Of a stretch of DNA of 32,431 nt, positions 23,691-32,431 are shown one piece after another (position 1 is the first letter of the stretch; each line of letters begins with the position of its first letter). The notes below the pieces were generated by a model. It did no database searches. It was given only the letters and a program-made list of their open reading frames with translations, and was not told the DNA's origin. This stretch comes from Betaproteobacteria bacterium (lineage in GTDB: Bacteria > Pseudomonadota > Gammaproteobacteria > Burkholderiales > SG8-39), in NCBI GenBank assembly GCA_947466535.1, contig CANIEV010000026.1, positions 1-32,431 on the forward strand. The letters are read 5' to 3'. Made by a program: the position numbers and the translations under genes.

Positions 23691-25358
23691 CTACATCCGT
23701 TCCGGGGCCGACACGCCGAGAATGGCCAGGCCGTTGGCAAGCACCTGGCGCACCGCGACGGACAAGGCCAGACGCGCGAACCGCAGCGGCATCTCGGGGA
23801 CGAGAAAGCGTTCCGCATTATAGTAGCTGTGGTATTCGCCAGCGAGTTCGCGAAGGAAGAACGCGACCTGATGCGGCGCGAGTTCACGCGCCGCATTTTC
23901 GAGCAGTTCCGGATACGCCCCGATCTTGGCAAGCAGTGCCGTCTCCCGCGGACCGGTGAGCGGCGACAGGTCGGCCGCGGAAAGCGCGGCCAGATCGCCG
24001 CCTTGCGACGAATCCGCTGGGAAGTCGCGCTTCCACTGCTCCAGCACCGAACAGACGCGCGCATGGGCGTATTGCACGTAATAGACGGGGTTTTCCTCGG
24101 ATTGCGATTTGGCGAGGTCGATGTCGAACACGAACTCGCTGTCGGCCTTGCGCGAGGCAAGAAAGAATCGGGTCGCATCGCGGCCGACCTCGTCGATCAG
24201 GTCGCGCAGGGTCACGTACGATCCGGCGCGCTTGGAGATCTTCACCTCGTCGCCCGCTTTCATCACCGTCACCATCTTGTGCAGCACGTAGTCGGGAAAG
24301 GTCTTTGGAATGCCCTTGCCCGACGCCTGCAGGCCGGCACGCACCCGGGCGATAGTGCCATGGTGGTCCGAGCCCTGGATGTTGATTGCACGAGGATAGC
24401 CGCGCTCCCATTTCGTGATGTGATAGGCGACGTCTGGCACGAAGTAGGTGAACGTGCCGTCGGATTTGCGCATCACGCGGTCCTTGTCGTCGCCGTAGTC
24501 GGTCGAGCGCAACCAGAGGGCGCCTTCCTGCTCGTATGTTTTGCCTGCGGCTGTCAGCGTTGCCACAGCGCTCTCGACGCGGCCATCGGAGTACAGGGAG
24601 GACTCGAGATAGTAGTTGTCGAACACCACGCCGAAGGCCTTGAGATCGGTGTCCTGCTCGCGGCGGAGTTCGGCCACGGCGAATCTGCGTATCGCCTCGA
24701 GGTTTTCGGCATTTCCAGCTTCGCTGGCGTGGTACTTCTCGGCGATCTCCCGGATGTATTCTCCGTGGTATCCGTCGGCGGGAAACTCGGCCGGGGTTCC
24801 TGCTTTTTCCCTGATGCGGGCCTGCACCGAGAGTGCGAGGTTGGCGATTTGAGCGCCCGCGTCGTTGTAATAGAACTCGCGTGTGACTTTCCACCCCTGC
24901 GATTCGAGCAGCGACGCGATCGCATCGCCAAGCGCCGCCTGCCGACCGTGGCCCACGTGCAGTGGTCCGGTCGGATTGGCCGAGACGAACTCGATCAGTA
25001 CCGGCTGGTTCTGGCCGCGGTTGTCGAGTCCGTAGCGTGGGCCGTCGGCGAACACGGTCCGGATGACATGCTGCTTCGCCGCGGGGCGCACCTTCAGATT
25101 GATGAAGCCCGGACCCGCGACCTCAGCGGCCTCCAGCCAGTCCGACGCGGGAAGCGCCGCGATTAGGTCCTGCGCGAGTTCCCGCGGATTGCGTTTGAGG
25201 ATGCGGGAAAGCGCCATTGCGGCGGGACAGGAAAAATCGCCGTGCTGCGCCTGCTTGGGCCTCTCCAGCGTTATCAGAGTGGCAGGCTGCTGCGGCGCGA
25301 CGCGTGCGAGCGCATGGGTGAGCAGTTCGGACAGGTGCGATTTGATTTCTACTGACAT
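23691..25358 (-). CDS. argS: Arginyl-tRNA synthetase
   Basis: A 555-residue class I aminoacyl-tRNA synthetase. The Add-1 N-terminal domain is followed by the ATP-binding HIGH motif in the form HVGH (134-137, within [13 protein letters not shown]). Later comes a KISKRAG segment in the KMSKS position of ArgRS, then a DALR anticodon-binding domain ending [19 protein letters not shown]. Length fits bacterial ArgRS (about 550-580). It charges tRNA-Arg with arginine. ATG start. The SPOR and dsbA genes follow on the same strand, and the bTHX gene diverges upstream. Confidence 0.97.
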   Translation of the reverse strand: MSVEIKSHLSELLTHALARVAPQQPATLITLERPKQAQHGDFSCPAAMALSRILKRNPRELAQDLIAALPASDWLEAAEVAGPGFINLKVRPAAKQHVIRTVFADGPRYGLDNRGQNQPVLIEFVSANPTGPLHVGHGRQAALGDAIASLLESQGWKVTREFYYNDAGAQIANLALSVQARIREKAGTPAEFPADGYHGEYIREIAEKYHASEAGNAENLEAIRRFAVAELRREQDTDLKAFGVVFDNYYLESSLYSDGRVESAVATLTAAGKTYEQEGALWLRSTDYGDDKDRVMRKSDGTFTYFVPDVAYHITKWERGYPRAINIQGSDHHGTIARVRAGLQASGKGIPKTFPDYVLHKMVTVMKAGDEVKISKRAGSYVTLRDLIDEVGRDATRFFLASRKADSEFVFDIDLAKSQSEENPVYYVQYAHARVCSVLEQWKRDFPADSSQGGDLAALSAADLSPLTGPRETALLAKIGAYPELLENAARELAPHQVAFFLRELAGEYHSYYNAERFLVPEMPLRFARLALSVAVRQVLANGLAILGVSAPERM

Positions 25359-25629
25359 GTGCGGACTGTGTGGGGCGTGGATTCTGTACGGTTAATGCGC
25401 AGTGCCGGAACGGTGAGCTGCGATGACCACTTTGTGTGGTGCCGGCACACTGCAGGAAGCCGCCCGGGGGGGCGACTGATGCAGTTTGCCCAAGAGCGTG
25501 AATTATAGCTCGCCGCAGGGAGTGGCCTGCCCGGGAGGGGGACGTTCGGGGGTCGGGGAGGTTAGAATCACAGGGTTGCAGAACGCATTTCAATCCGCAT
25601 TTGAATCGACAGATCAGGAGTCAGGAATC
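25359..25629. other. Divergent intergenic region between argS and bTHX
   Basis: 271 bases with no gene seen. It must hold promoters for argS (minus) and bTHX (plus). GAATTATAGC near 25500-25509 is a plausible but unpaired -10 region for bTHX. A run of seven G lies near 25466-25472. An AGGAG followed by a second AGGA lies just before the bTHX ATG. No terminator or RNA gene was recognised. Confidence 0.5.
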
Positions 25630-25737
25630 ATGGGTAAAGGCGACAAGCGCAGTTTTCGAGGCAAGTTGTTCCGCAATTCGCATGGCAAGACGCGGCCGGC
25701 CAAGCCGGTGAAGAAAGCGCCCGCTAAGCGCAGCTGA
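25630..25737 (+). CDS. 30S ribosomal protein bTHX
   Basis: A 35-residue very basic peptide, MGKGDKRSFRGKLFRNSHGK followed by a Lys/Pro-rich tail. The MGKGD(R/K)..(R)GK..R.S.GK.R pattern is that of the small-subunit protein bTHX, which sits at the top of the 30S head. The AGGAG...AGGA before the ATG at 25630 fixes the start; a longer in-frame reading from 25486 lacks support. The RidA-family gene starts 2 bases after its stop, so both are probably on one transcript. Confidence 0.85.
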   Translation: MGKGDKRSFRGKLFRNSHGKTRPAKPVKKAPAKRS

Positions 25738-25739
25738 GC

Positions 25740-26228
25740 ATGACCGAGGCCGCTGTCGAGCGGCGGCTCGCGGCGCTAGGCCTGACGCTTCCCGCGCTGA
25801 CGCGTACGCCGCCGGGTGCACGATTGCCTTTCGCATTTGTTCGTGTCCACGGTGACCGTGCCTATGTTTCGGGCCACGGTCCGACACGGGAAGACGGGAC
25901 ACTCGCTGAGCCGCGTGGCAAGGTGGGCGCCGAAGTCAGCCTCGAACAGGGTTACGAGGCCGCGCGGCTGACGGCACTTGGCATGCTCGCCAGTCTGAAG
26001 CATGAACTTGGCGATCTCGACCGGATTGCCGGCTGGCTGCGGGTGTTCGGCATGGTCAATTCCGCGCCGGGATTCGCAAGCCAACCGGCGGTCATCAACG
26101 GATTTTCCGACCTCATCCTCGACGTGTTCGGCCCCGATTGCGGCCGGCATGCGCGCTCGGCGGTGGGCATGGCCGAGTTGCCCTTTGGCATTCCGGTGGA
26201 AATCGAGGCTGAAGTCCTCATTCGCTGA
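25740..26228 (+). CDS. RidA/YjgF-family protein
   Basis: A 162-residue member of the YjgF/YER057c/UK114 group, in the slightly longer subfamily. Family marks are the N-terminal segment LPFAFVRVHGDRAYVSGHGP, the central QGYEAARLTALGMLASLK helix, and HARSAVGMAELPFGIPVEIEAEV at the C-terminus. The Arg of HARS corresponds to the ligand-carboxylate arginine of RidA. RidA proper hydrolyses reactive enamines and imines from PLP enzymes; longer relatives are less characterised. The ATG is 2 bases after the bTHX stop. A strong hairpin follows at its end. Confidence 0.9.
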   Translation: MTEAAVERRLAALGLTLPALTRTPPGARLPFAFVRVHGDRAYVSGHGPTREDGTLAEPRGKVGAEVSLEQGYEAARLTALGMLASLKHELGDLDRIAGWLRVFGMVNSAPGFASQPAVINGFSDLILDVFGPDCGRHARSAVGMAELPFGIPVEIEAEVLIR

Positions 26229-26250
26229 CCTGGGCCGCGCGGGCCAGGTC
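26227..26250. terminator. Bidirectional hairpin between RidA and P-II genes
   Basis: GACCTGG (26227-26233) pairs with CCAGGTC (26244-26250), with an inner CC/GG pair around GCGC. The hairpin overlaps both convergent stop codons. There is no T-run, so it is either a weak two-way terminator or a 3'-end protector. Confidence 0.5.
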
Positions 26251-26584
26251 ATGACCGGATCTTGCCGGGCTCCCGGAGCCTGCGGAAGTCCGTCACCGGC
26301 GTAACCCACACGACGCCGTCCCCCGCCTGGCCGCTGTGGCAGACATCGTGAAGCACGCCCCAAAGCGCCTCGATCTGCTCGTCAGCCGCGACGATTTCCA
26401 GCCGAACCCTTGTCGAGTAATCTGTCAGCTCGGCCCGGATACCTTGGGCAGGCGGTGTCCCAGGGTGGTACCCCGAGCCTTCGGCCTTGTACACCGTCAT
26501 TCCGGGGAAGTCCGGAATTTTTCTGAATGCGTCGCGTATCCGGGACAGGCGGAACGGCTGCACAACGGCTTTGATTTCCTTCAT
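26249..26584 (-). CDS. Divergent P-II signalling protein linked to metal efflux (PII-NG-like)
   Basis: A 111-residue P-II fold protein starting MKEIKAVVQPFRLSRIRDAF, with the B-loop AGDGVVWVTPV near the C-terminus. The T-loop region (GSGYHPGTPPAQGIRAELTD) differs from GlnB/GlnK and lacks the Tyr51 that is uridylylated, so GlnD control is not expected. Divergent P-II proteins beside heavy-metal RND pumps have been described as a separate group (PII-NG). This gene lies 34 bases after the czcA-like gene on the same strand. AGGAAGG precedes the ATG. Its likely job is sensing a nucleotide or metal-linked state for the pump; the target is unknown. Confidence 0.82.
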   Translation of the reverse strand: MKEIKAVVQPFRLSRIRDAFRKIPDFPGMTVYKAEGSGYHPGTPPAQGIRAELTDYSTRVRLEIVAADEQIEALWGVLHDVCHSGQAGDGVVWVTPVTDFRRLREPGKIRS

Positions 26585-26618
26585 TGGTGCGTCCTTCCTG
26601 ATTGGCGGTCTTAGGGGT

Positions 26619-29600
26619 TCATGCTTCGATCCGGTGTTCGTCAAAGAACCTGTAAAGGGTCGGGACCACCACCAGGGTGAGCAGCGTCGAGGTGATCAGG
26701 CCGCCGATCACCACGATGGCGAGCGGTCGCTGCACCTCTGAACCCGGCCCGGTGGCGAAGAGGAACGGAATCAGCCCCAGCATGGCGACCGTGGCGGTCA
26801 TCATCACCGGCCGGAATCGAAGCTTCGCGCCCTGCAGCACGGCACTGGCGCGGTCCATGCCTTCATCCTGCAACTTGCGGATGTAGGACACCAGCACCAC
26901 ACCGTTGAGCACCGCCATGCCCCACAGGGCGATGAACCCGACCGAAGCGGGCACGGACAAGTATTCACCGGTCACCGCGAGCGCGAGGATGCCGCCTATC
27001 GAGGCGAAGGGCAGCACCGTGATGATCAGGGCCGCGAGGCGCAAGGACTTGAACAGCAGGAACAGCAGGAAAAAGATCGCGCCTACGGTCACCGGCACAA
27101 TGATCATCAGGTGCGCGAGCGCGCGCTGCATATTCTGGAACTGCCCGCCCCATTCGAGGTAGTAGCCAGGCGGCAGGGAAACCTGGTCATCCACGGTTCG
27201 CTGAAGCTCGGCGACGAAACCGCCCAGGTCACGGTCCTTGACATTGATGCCAACGACAATCCGGCGCTTGCCCATGTCGCGGCTGATTTGCGCGGGTCCG
27301 TCGACGATGCGAATCGAGGCGACCGATTCGAGCGCAAGCTGTGCGCCGTTGGGCGCGCTAAGCGTCAATCTTCGGATTTCCTCGACCGAATCGCGAAAAC
27401 TTTCCGGCAGCCGTACCGCGGCATTGAAACGCCGCTCGCCCTCGTAGATTTGCGTGGCAACGCGTCCGCCGATTGCGGTTTCGATCACGTCGTGGACGTC
27501 GGCGACGTTCAGTCCCTGACGCGCGATTGCCTTGCGGTCGATCTCGATTGAAAGGTACTGCTGGCCGGTGACCCGCTCCACCCGCATGTCGCGCACGCCC
27601 GGCACGGTCCCGGCGACCCGGGCGATCTCGTTGGCCTTGTCGCGCAACTCACCGAGATCGTCGCCGAAGAGCTTGATCGCCACGTCCGCCCGCACGCCCG
27701 TCACCATTTCGTCCACGCGGTCGGATATAGGTTGCGCCATGACCAGTTGGACACCGGGCAGCACGCGCAATTTTTCCTGGATCGCTGACGCAATCGTGTC
27801 CTGGGTCCAGCCGCGGGGCCATTCGGATCGCGGCTTCAACGAGAGAATGGGATCGGCCTCGTTGGGACCGGCAGGGTCGGCGGGACTTTCGCCCCGGCCT
27901 AGTCGCGACACCCCGCCTTTGACACCGGGGACCTCAAGCGCAAGACGCATCGCCTCCATCTCCATGCGGATCGACTCGTCGATAGAAATGTTCGGGACGC
28001 GGTCCATTGCGGGGGATATCGAACCCTCTTTCATCTCCGGGATGAAGGCGGTTCCGAGGAAAGGAAGGACACAAAGCGTTGCGACGAACAGCGCCGCCGC
28101 GCTGCCGATGGTTTTTTTTTCGTTGGTGAGGGCGCGATCGAGCAGCTTCAGGTAGGGGCGCTTGATGGCGGCGATGAATCGCGTGTCATGGTCGGCACCG
28201 CCCTTGAGTACGAAGCTTGCAAGTGCCGGTGAAAGCGTCAGCGAAAGAACGAGCGACACCGCGAGCGCAATTGCGATCGTATAGGCAAGCGGCGCGAACA
28301 TCTTGCCTTCCATCCCCTGGAGGGTCATCAGTGGCAGAAACACCACGATGATGATTCCGACACCGAAAATCACCGGTGTAGCGACTTCCTGAACCGCCTC
28401 CAGCAGCACCCGTGCGCGGCTTTCGTCGGGACGCTCCCCGAGCCGCGTGAACGCGTTTTCGACCACGACGACCGAACCATCCACCATCAGACCGATCGCG
28501 ATTGCGAGCCCGCCCAAGGACATCAGATTGGCGGACAGACCGTAGCGGTTCATCACGATGAAAGTAATCAGTGGTGTCAGAACGAGGGTTGCCACTACGA
28601 CGATGCTGGAGCGGATATCCCCGAGAAACAGGAAAAGAACGACAACCACGAGGAATACGCCCTCTATCAGGACCTTGATAACGGTCGCGAGCGCGGCGTC
28701 GACCAGTTCGCTCCGGTCGTAGTAAGGGACGATCTTCAGGCCGCCGGGGAGCATGTTCCGATCGTTGATCTCGCTCACGCGGCCCTTGATTCTCGTGACT
28801 ACTTCCTTGGCGTTGCCGGCGCGGATCATCATCACCACCCCGCCCACCGATTCGGTGACGCCGTCCTTGATCATCGCGCCGTGCCGGACCTCGTGGCCGA
28901 GAGTGACTTCGGCCACATCGCGGATGTAGACCGGCGTGCCGCGCAGTTCCTTCAGAACGATGTTTCGGATGTCGTCCAGGCTCTGCACCAGCCCGATGCC
29001 GCGGATCAGGTATGCCTCCGCGCCCTGCGGCAGGACGCCGCCACCCGAGTTGGCGTTGTTACGCTCAAGCGCCTGATGCACTTCCTGGATTGAGATGCGG
29101 TAATGGCGAAGGCGTTCGGGATTGACCAGGATCTGATACTGCTTGGAATACCCGCCGGTGGAGTTGATCTCGGCCACCCCGGATATCGATCTCAGCAGCG
29201 GCCGGGCGACCCAGTCCTGAACGATGCGCCGCTCCATGAGCTCGTCGCGAGTGAGGGCACGCTTGCCATCGTCGGTCCGCTCAAGCGTGTACTGATAAAC
29301 CTCGCCGAGCGCGGTGGACACCGGGCCCAGCACAGGTGCGACGCCCGGCGGCAGGCCGCCACCGACTTCGGTGAGCCGCTCCATGACCATCTGGCGGGCG
29401 AAGTACACGTTGGTCGTATCCGTGAACACCAACGTGATGAGCGACAGCGCGGGCTTGTTGAGCGAGCGCATTTCAACGAGGCCCGGAAGGCCGGTCATCG
29501 CGATTTCGAGCGGGACGGTGACGAAGCGCTCCACCTCCTCGGGGGATCTGCCGGCCGCCTCTGTGGCGATCTGGACCTGCACATTGGTGACGTCGGGGAA

Positions 29601-29714
29601 GGCGTCCACCGATAGCTTTCTCGCGGCGTGGACCCCGAACACCAGCAGGATTACGGCAATGACCATGACGATGAGCCGCTGCGTAAGGGCGTTGCGGATG
29701 AGCGAGTCAATCAC
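26619..29714 (-). CDS. czcA: Heavy-metal efflux RND pump, CzcA/CusA family
   Basis: A 1031-residue inner-membrane proton-driven pump. It has the RND layout: helix 1 (about 10-30), a large periplasmic loop (FPDVTNVQVQIATEAAGRSP), helices 2-6, a second loop and helices 8-12. Transmembrane helix 4 has GLMVDGSVVVVENAF with Asp412 and Glu419-Asn420, the proton-relay residues of metal RND pumps. RVDEMVTGVRADVAIKLFGDD resembles CzcA-type (divalent cation) rather than CusA-type pumps, but the metal cannot be fixed by eye. The start is a GTG, 3 bases after the adaptor stop, without a clear ribosome site, so coupling is likely. It forms a trans-envelope complex with the two upstream products. Confidence 0.95.
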   Translation of the reverse strand: MIDSLIRNALTQRLIVMVIAVILLVFGVHAARKLSVDAFPDVTNVQVQIATEAAGRSPEEVERFVTVPLEIAMTGLPGLVEMRSLNKPALSLITLVFTDTTNVYFARQMVMERLTEVGGGLPPGVAPVLGPVSTALGEVYQYTLERTDDGKRALTRDELMERRIVQDWVARPLLRSISGVAEINSTGGYSKQYQILVNPERLRHYRISIQEVHQALERNNANSGGGVLPQGAEAYLIRGIGLVQSLDDIRNIVLKELRGTPVYIRDVAEVTLGHEVRHGAMIKDGVTESVGGVVMMIRAGNAKEVVTRIKGRVSEINDRNMLPGGLKIVPYYDRSELVDAALATVIKVLIEGVFLVVVVLFLFLGDIRSSIVVVATLVLTPLITFIVMNRYGLSANLMSLGGLAIAIGLMVDGSVVVVENAFTRLGERPDESRARVLLEAVQEVATPVIFGVGIIIVVFLPLMTLQGMEGKMFAPLAYTIAIALAVSLVLSLTLSPALASFVLKGGADHDTRFIAAIKRPYLKLLDRALTNEKKTIGSAAALFVATLCVLPFLGTAFIPEMKEGSISPAMDRVPNISIDESIRMEMEAMRLALEVPGVKGGVSRLGRGESPADPAGPNEADPILSLKPRSEWPRGWTQDTIASAIQEKLRVLPGVQLVMAQPISDRVDEMVTGVRADVAIKLFGDDLGELRDKANEIARVAGTVPGVRDMRVERVTGQQYLSIEIDRKAIARQGLNVADVHDVIETAIGGRVATQIYEGERRFNAAVRLPESFRDSVEEIRRLTLSAPNGAQLALESVASIRIVDGPAQISRDMGKRRIVVGINVKDRDLGGFVAELQRTVDDQVSLPPGYYLEWGGQFQNMQRALAHLMIIVPVTVGAIFFLLFLLFKSLRLAALIITVLPFASIGGILALAVTGEYLSVPASVGFIALWGMAVLNGVVLVSYIRKLQDEGMDRASAVLQGAKLRFRPVMMTATVAMLGLIPFLFATGPGSEVQRPLAIVVIGGLITSTLLTLVVVPTLYRFFDEHRIEA

Positions 29715-29717
29715 GAT

Positions 29718-30866
29718 TCAGCTACCGCGGGCGTTGCGATTGCGCTCGTTGTTCAGATGAAACGCACCCTCGATGACGATTCTTTCCCCTTTGGCGAGGC
29801 CGCTGATAACCGGGCGCATTCCCTGGTATTCCGACCCGAGGGTGACGGCCCGAAGGGCATAACGGTTTTCGCCGATTTCAACAAATATGCGGTCGAGGTT
29901 CTGCTCACGAACCACGGCGCTGCCTGGCACCGCGAGTTGCCTTTGCGGGGGGCCCTGGACGAACATGGTGGCGAGCATCGCCGGCTTGAAGCGGCGATCC
30001 GTGTTGTCGAGTTCCATGCGCACGGTGATGGTTCTTGTCTCGGGATTCACGACAGCGCCGACGAAGGAAAGAACGCCGCTGAGACGCTCCCCCGGCAACG
30101 AGGCGATCTCGGCCTCGACCCTTTCCCCGCGGCGAATCAGCGTCGCCTGCTGTTCCGGGATTTCGGCCACCATCCAAACACGCGACAGATCGGCCACCAG
30201 AAACATGGTGTCTGCAGGTTGTACAACCTGGCCCTGGGTAACCTTGCGGTCCAGTACTGTGCCCGTGATGCTGGAGCGGACCGCGGCCTGCGAGTTGACG
30301 TTGCGTTCGGATGAGAGTGCGAGAATCGCTCCCTCCGACATTCCGAGCACCATGAGTTGATCCCGCGCGGCGCTTACTTCAGCTTCCGATTGTGCGAATT
30401 CGCTCTGCCGGCGCTGCAACTCGGCCTTGCCGATCACGTCGGCCTCGAACAACTGATCCGCCCGCTGCGCCGCACGCATCGCCAGCAGTCGTTGTGAATG
30501 TGCCTTGAGAAATCCGAGTTGTGCGGTCGAGAGTTCCACGGAGTGAAGAGTTGCGAGCAATTGCCCGCGCTTGACATCCTGGCCGGGTATTGCCTCGAGG
30601 TCGGTTATGCGCCCGGTTACGGATGCGCCGATGCGCGCAAGGCGCGACTCGTCCGCTTCGACACGCCCGGAGACACGCAGGACGTCACGAAACTCGGCCT
30701 CTGCCGTGATGGCGATCGCGAGTCGCGCGGCGAGCGACGAGGGTGGCGTGATCACGTTCGGGTCGGATTGGGGTGCAGGCGACGGTGCCGGAGCGTCCTT
30801 GCAGGCGGAGAGGGTGATGGCGACCAGAAGCGCCGCTAACGCGCGATATGTGATGGATGAATTCAC
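29718..30866 (-). CDS. czcB: RND periplasmic adaptor lipoprotein, CzcB family
   Basis: A 382-residue membrane-fusion protein. The N-terminal lipoprotein signal ends in the lipobox LSAC (Cys about 22), placing it on the inner membrane. GRVEADESRLARIGASVTGRI begins the barrel-sandwich region, a helical hairpin follows (about 95-170), then AAVRSSITGTVLDRKVTQGQVV and a C-terminal beta-barrel. The start is a GTG that overlaps the czcC stop by GTGA, with GGGGAG upstream. An earlier start at 30914 would destroy the signal peptide. No N-terminal His-rich metal-binding stretch like that of classical CzcB is visible. Confidence 0.94.
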   Translation of the reverse strand: MNSSITYRALAALLVAITLSACKDAPAPSPAPQSDPNVITPPSSLAARLAIAITAEAEFRDVLRVSGRVEADESRLARIGASVTGRITDLEAIPGQDVKRGQLLATLHSVELSTAQLGFLKAHSQRLLAMRAAQRADQLFEADVIGKAELQRRQSEFAQSEAEVSAARDQLMVLGMSEGAILALSSERNVNSQAAVRSSITGTVLDRKVTQGQVVQPADTMFLVADLSRVWMVAEIPEQQATLIRRGERVEAEIASLPGERLSGVLSFVGAVVNPETRTITVRMELDNTDRRFKPAMLATMFVQGPPQRQLAVPGSAVVREQNLDRIFVEIGENRYALRAVTLGSEYQGMRPVISGLAKGERIVIEGAFHLNNERNRNARGS

Positions 30867-32155
30867 TGCTTGCTCCCCAGATCCGTGGCGCGCATGCGTT
30901 CGAGGTCGATCCATGCGGCCTGCTGATCGAAGCGCGCATTCAGCAACTCCAGGCGTACGGTGCGCAGGGTTCTCTGGCCATCGATGACTTCAAAAATCCC
31001 TCGCTCGCCGAAACGGTAGGCAGCTTCCGCGACCTGCAGTGCTGCTTCGGCCTGGCTGACCACGCTTTTCAATGTATTGGCTTGACGGCTGGCGATGCGA
31101 TACCGGGAATAGGCCGCCTCCAGCAGGGCGTCCAGCTCGACGCGCCGCTGTTCGAACGCCTGTTCGGCAAGGGTGAGCCCTGCGATCGCTTCCCCTACCT
31201 GTCCCTCACGCCTGTTCCAGATTGGAACAGGCAGAGCAACGCCGATGCGCCATTGGCGAAGCTCGGGGTCCTGGTCGAAGCCGGCCCGGACGATTGGTTG
31301 AGGCGTGCGCAGTGCGCGCTCTGTTTCGATACGCCGCCGTGCCTGCTCGACCTGAGCCCGGGCCTGGGCCAGTCCCGGATGTCGGGCGTTCATCTGATCT
31401 CTGAGCGAGGGCAACTCCGGAACAAGAATTCCCGCAGACAGTTCACCCTCGGGCGTGAGCTCCGCAGGTAGCGGTGCGCCGATCGCCTGGCGAAGTTCGG
31501 CGATAGCCTGCGAGACGCGCAGCCTCGCCCGTTCAGTTGCACTCACGGCGACGAGCAGTTCGGAGTCTGCGCGCAACAGCTCGAAACGTGGCGCCTCGCC
31601 TACGCGCACGCGTACTTCTACGCGGTTTCGCACCTGCTGCAGAAGTTTTACCGTATCTTCAGCGAGCTCGAGTTCTGCGCGGCGCCGCAGAGCCTCATAG
31701 AACGTCTGGCGTACATCGGCGAGGACTGAAATTATGATTTCGTTGCGCGCGTGTTCGGAGACTGCAAGGCCAGCCTCGGCAGTGCGCCGTCGTGGTTCCC
31801 GAATCGAAGGGAGATCCACAGTCTGCGAAATGCTAAGGCTCTGTGTGGACCCCGGCAGGGCGCCGATAACCCTTGCGCGGGTTTGACCTGCGGCGATCTC
31901 GATTTCGGGATTCGGGTACTGATGAGAGACCACGATGCCTGATCGCGCCTGCGCAACCATTGCGTCAGCGCCGCGAAGGCGTGGACTGCCGCGTTCAGCG
32001 AGCTCGAGCGCGCGGTCCAGGGTGAGCGTTTCGGCGGTCGCAGCGATGGACACGAAAAGCGAAAGCGCAAAGAACAGCCACGCCCCTGCGCGATAAAACT
32101 GTTGTCTTTCGCCCGTGTATGCGACCCAGGTCGACCGACTTGCGATGCACTTCAT
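30863..32155 (-). CDS. czcC: RND outer-membrane channel, CzcC/TolC family
   Basis: A 430-residue outer membrane efflux protein. A long basic N-terminus leads to a hydrophobic signal (about 24-41, cleavage near ATA-ETL). Two OEP repeats follow: LTLDRALELAERGSPRLRGADA in the first, and LRDQMNARHPGLAQARAQVEQA in the second. QTVDLPSIREPRRR and VALPVPIWNRREGQVGEA are typical of the CzcC branch. It is first in the operon czcC-czcB-czcA-P-II. The ATG has GGAGAG upstream. It would pair with the adaptor to extrude metal outside the cell. Confidence 0.92.
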   Translation of the reverse strand: MKCIASRSTWVAYTGERQQFYRAGAWLFFALSLFVSIAATAETLTLDRALELAERGSPRLRGADAMVAQARSGIVVSHQYPNPEIEIAAGQTRARVIGALPGSTQSLSISQTVDLPSIREPRRRTAEAGLAVSEHARNEIIISVLADVRQTFYEALRRRAELELAEDTVKLLQQVRNRVEVRVRVGEAPRFELLRADSELLVAVSATERARLRVSQAIAELRQAIGAPLPAELTPEGELSAGILVPELPSLRDQMNARHPGLAQARAQVEQARRRIETERALRTPQPIVRAGFDQDPELRQWRIGVALPVPIWNRREGQVGEAIAGLTLAEQAFEQRRVELDALLEAAYSRYRIASRQANTLKSVVSQAEAALQVAEAAYRFGERGIFEVIDGQRTLRTVRLELLNARFDQQAAWIDLERMRATDLGSKQ

Positions 32156-32238
32156 ACGCTCTCCGTCGCGGCACAGCGGGGATGTCCCAGCGTTTGGAAG
32201 GTCTTGCCTGCAACGGATGAACCGAAGCCCGGGAGCCG

Positions 32239-32250
32239 GGGGTCGACCCC
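32239..32250. promoter_or_regulatory. Perfect 12-base palindrome upstream of the metal-efflux operon
   Basis: GGGGTCGACCCC is fully symmetric and lies about 85 bases before czcC, between the gene and the insertion sequence end. It could be an operator for a metal regulator, but no promoter boxes could be matched around it with confidence, and GC-rich palindromes can arise by chance. Confidence 0.3.
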
Positions 32251-32282
32251 GTATTGACGGCGCTCGCGGAGTGCGCGGCGAC

Positions 32283-32431
32283 TTAGAACTTATCCGTAAA
32301 TAGTATAATCCCCTTCCGAGCCGCCTGTGACGCGGCGCGGGAGGGAAGCGATGGCGACAAAGAAGCCGGCAAAGAAGCGGGTGGCCTCATGGGTGGTAAC
32401 CGATGATTTCTGGGCGAGAGTAGAACCCTTG
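32283..32431 (+). mobile_element. Left end of an IS5-type insertion sequence (cut by window edge)
   Basis: The transposase start is visible, and composition changes sharply to AT-rich sequence at about 32283. TATAAT at 32304-32309 is a good internal -10 box. The terminal inverted repeat probably begins near TTAGAACTTATCCG, but the right end is not in view, so the boundary and target duplication cannot be proven. Confidence 0.6.
32351..32431 (+). CDS. IS5-family transposase, N-terminal fragment (continues beyond window)
   Basis: Twenty-seven codons are visible: MATKKPAKKRVASWVVTDDF and then WARVEPL. The D-x-F-W-x-x-V-E-P-L pattern is typical of the N-terminal helix-turn-helix segment of IS5-type transposases. 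The basic lead (KKPAKKR) suits DNA binding. A GGGAGGGA precedes the ATG. The DDE catalytic residues lie outside, so whether the gene is intact cannot be judged. Confidence 0.75.
   Translation, partial: MATKKPAKKRVASWVVTDDFWARVEPL

Noticed and set aside
23655-25166. Long plus-strand open frame opposite argS
   Set aside because: argS has complete synthetase motifs on the minus strand; the antisense product has none.

Overview
The window is GC-rich DNA from a proteobacterium, most likely a betaproteobacterium of the Burkholderiales type. The best taxonomic clue is the housekeeping block dsbA - SPOR-domain protein - argS, next to a tiny bTHX ribosomal protein gene. Genes are tightly packed, there is no gap above 300 bases, and no tRNA, rRNA or CRISPR array was seen.

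Layout. (1) 1-2937, minus: an NMT1/SsuA-type ABC importer (binding protein, ATPase, permease) followed by an isochorismatase-fold amidohydrolase cut by the left edge. (2) 3187-4695, plus: a TetR-type regulator and a glutathione S-transferase-like protein. (3) 4725-9613: a molybdenum hydroxylase whose large subunit (minus) diverges from its FAD and [2Fe-2S] subunits (plus). The plus-strand genes run on into two nitrile hydratase/thiocyanate hydrolase-like genes, a lone beta N-terminal-domain protein and an alpha-type metal subunit. (4) 9677-19168, minus: an apparent operon hyuA - hyuB - GMC oxidoreductase - ABC ATPase - permease - two tandemly duplicated binding proteins. (5) 19337-26228: a BtuF-like protein, an SDR, two DsbA-like proteins around a rhodanese-like protein, a SPOR protein, argS, bTHX and a RidA-family protein. 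(6) 26249-32155, minus: a CzcCBA-type metal efflux operon ending in a divergent P-II gene. (7) 32283-32431: the left end of an IS5-type insertion sequence, cut by the right edge.

How it may work together (inference). Regions 1-4 look like an accessory catabolic island for a small nitrogen-containing compound. Two related importers would bring it in. ATP-dependent HyuAB could open a cyclic amide, the isochorismatase-type enzyme could hydrolyse an N-carbamoyl or amide product, and the GMC and Mo enzymes could oxidise intermediates. HyuAB plus an N-carbamoylsarcosine amidase-like enzyme resembles the N-methylhydantoin branch of creatinine breakdown, but the substrate is not proven.

The strongest novelty candidate is the two-gene nitrile hydratase-like module behind the Mo-hydroxylase subunits. 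It has the order of thiocyanate hydrolase genes (scnB-scnA-scnC), but the middle SH3-like subunit is absent and a 135-base hairpin-bearing spacer lies in its place. A second lead is a similar imperfect palindrome upstream of both the TetR gene and hyuA.
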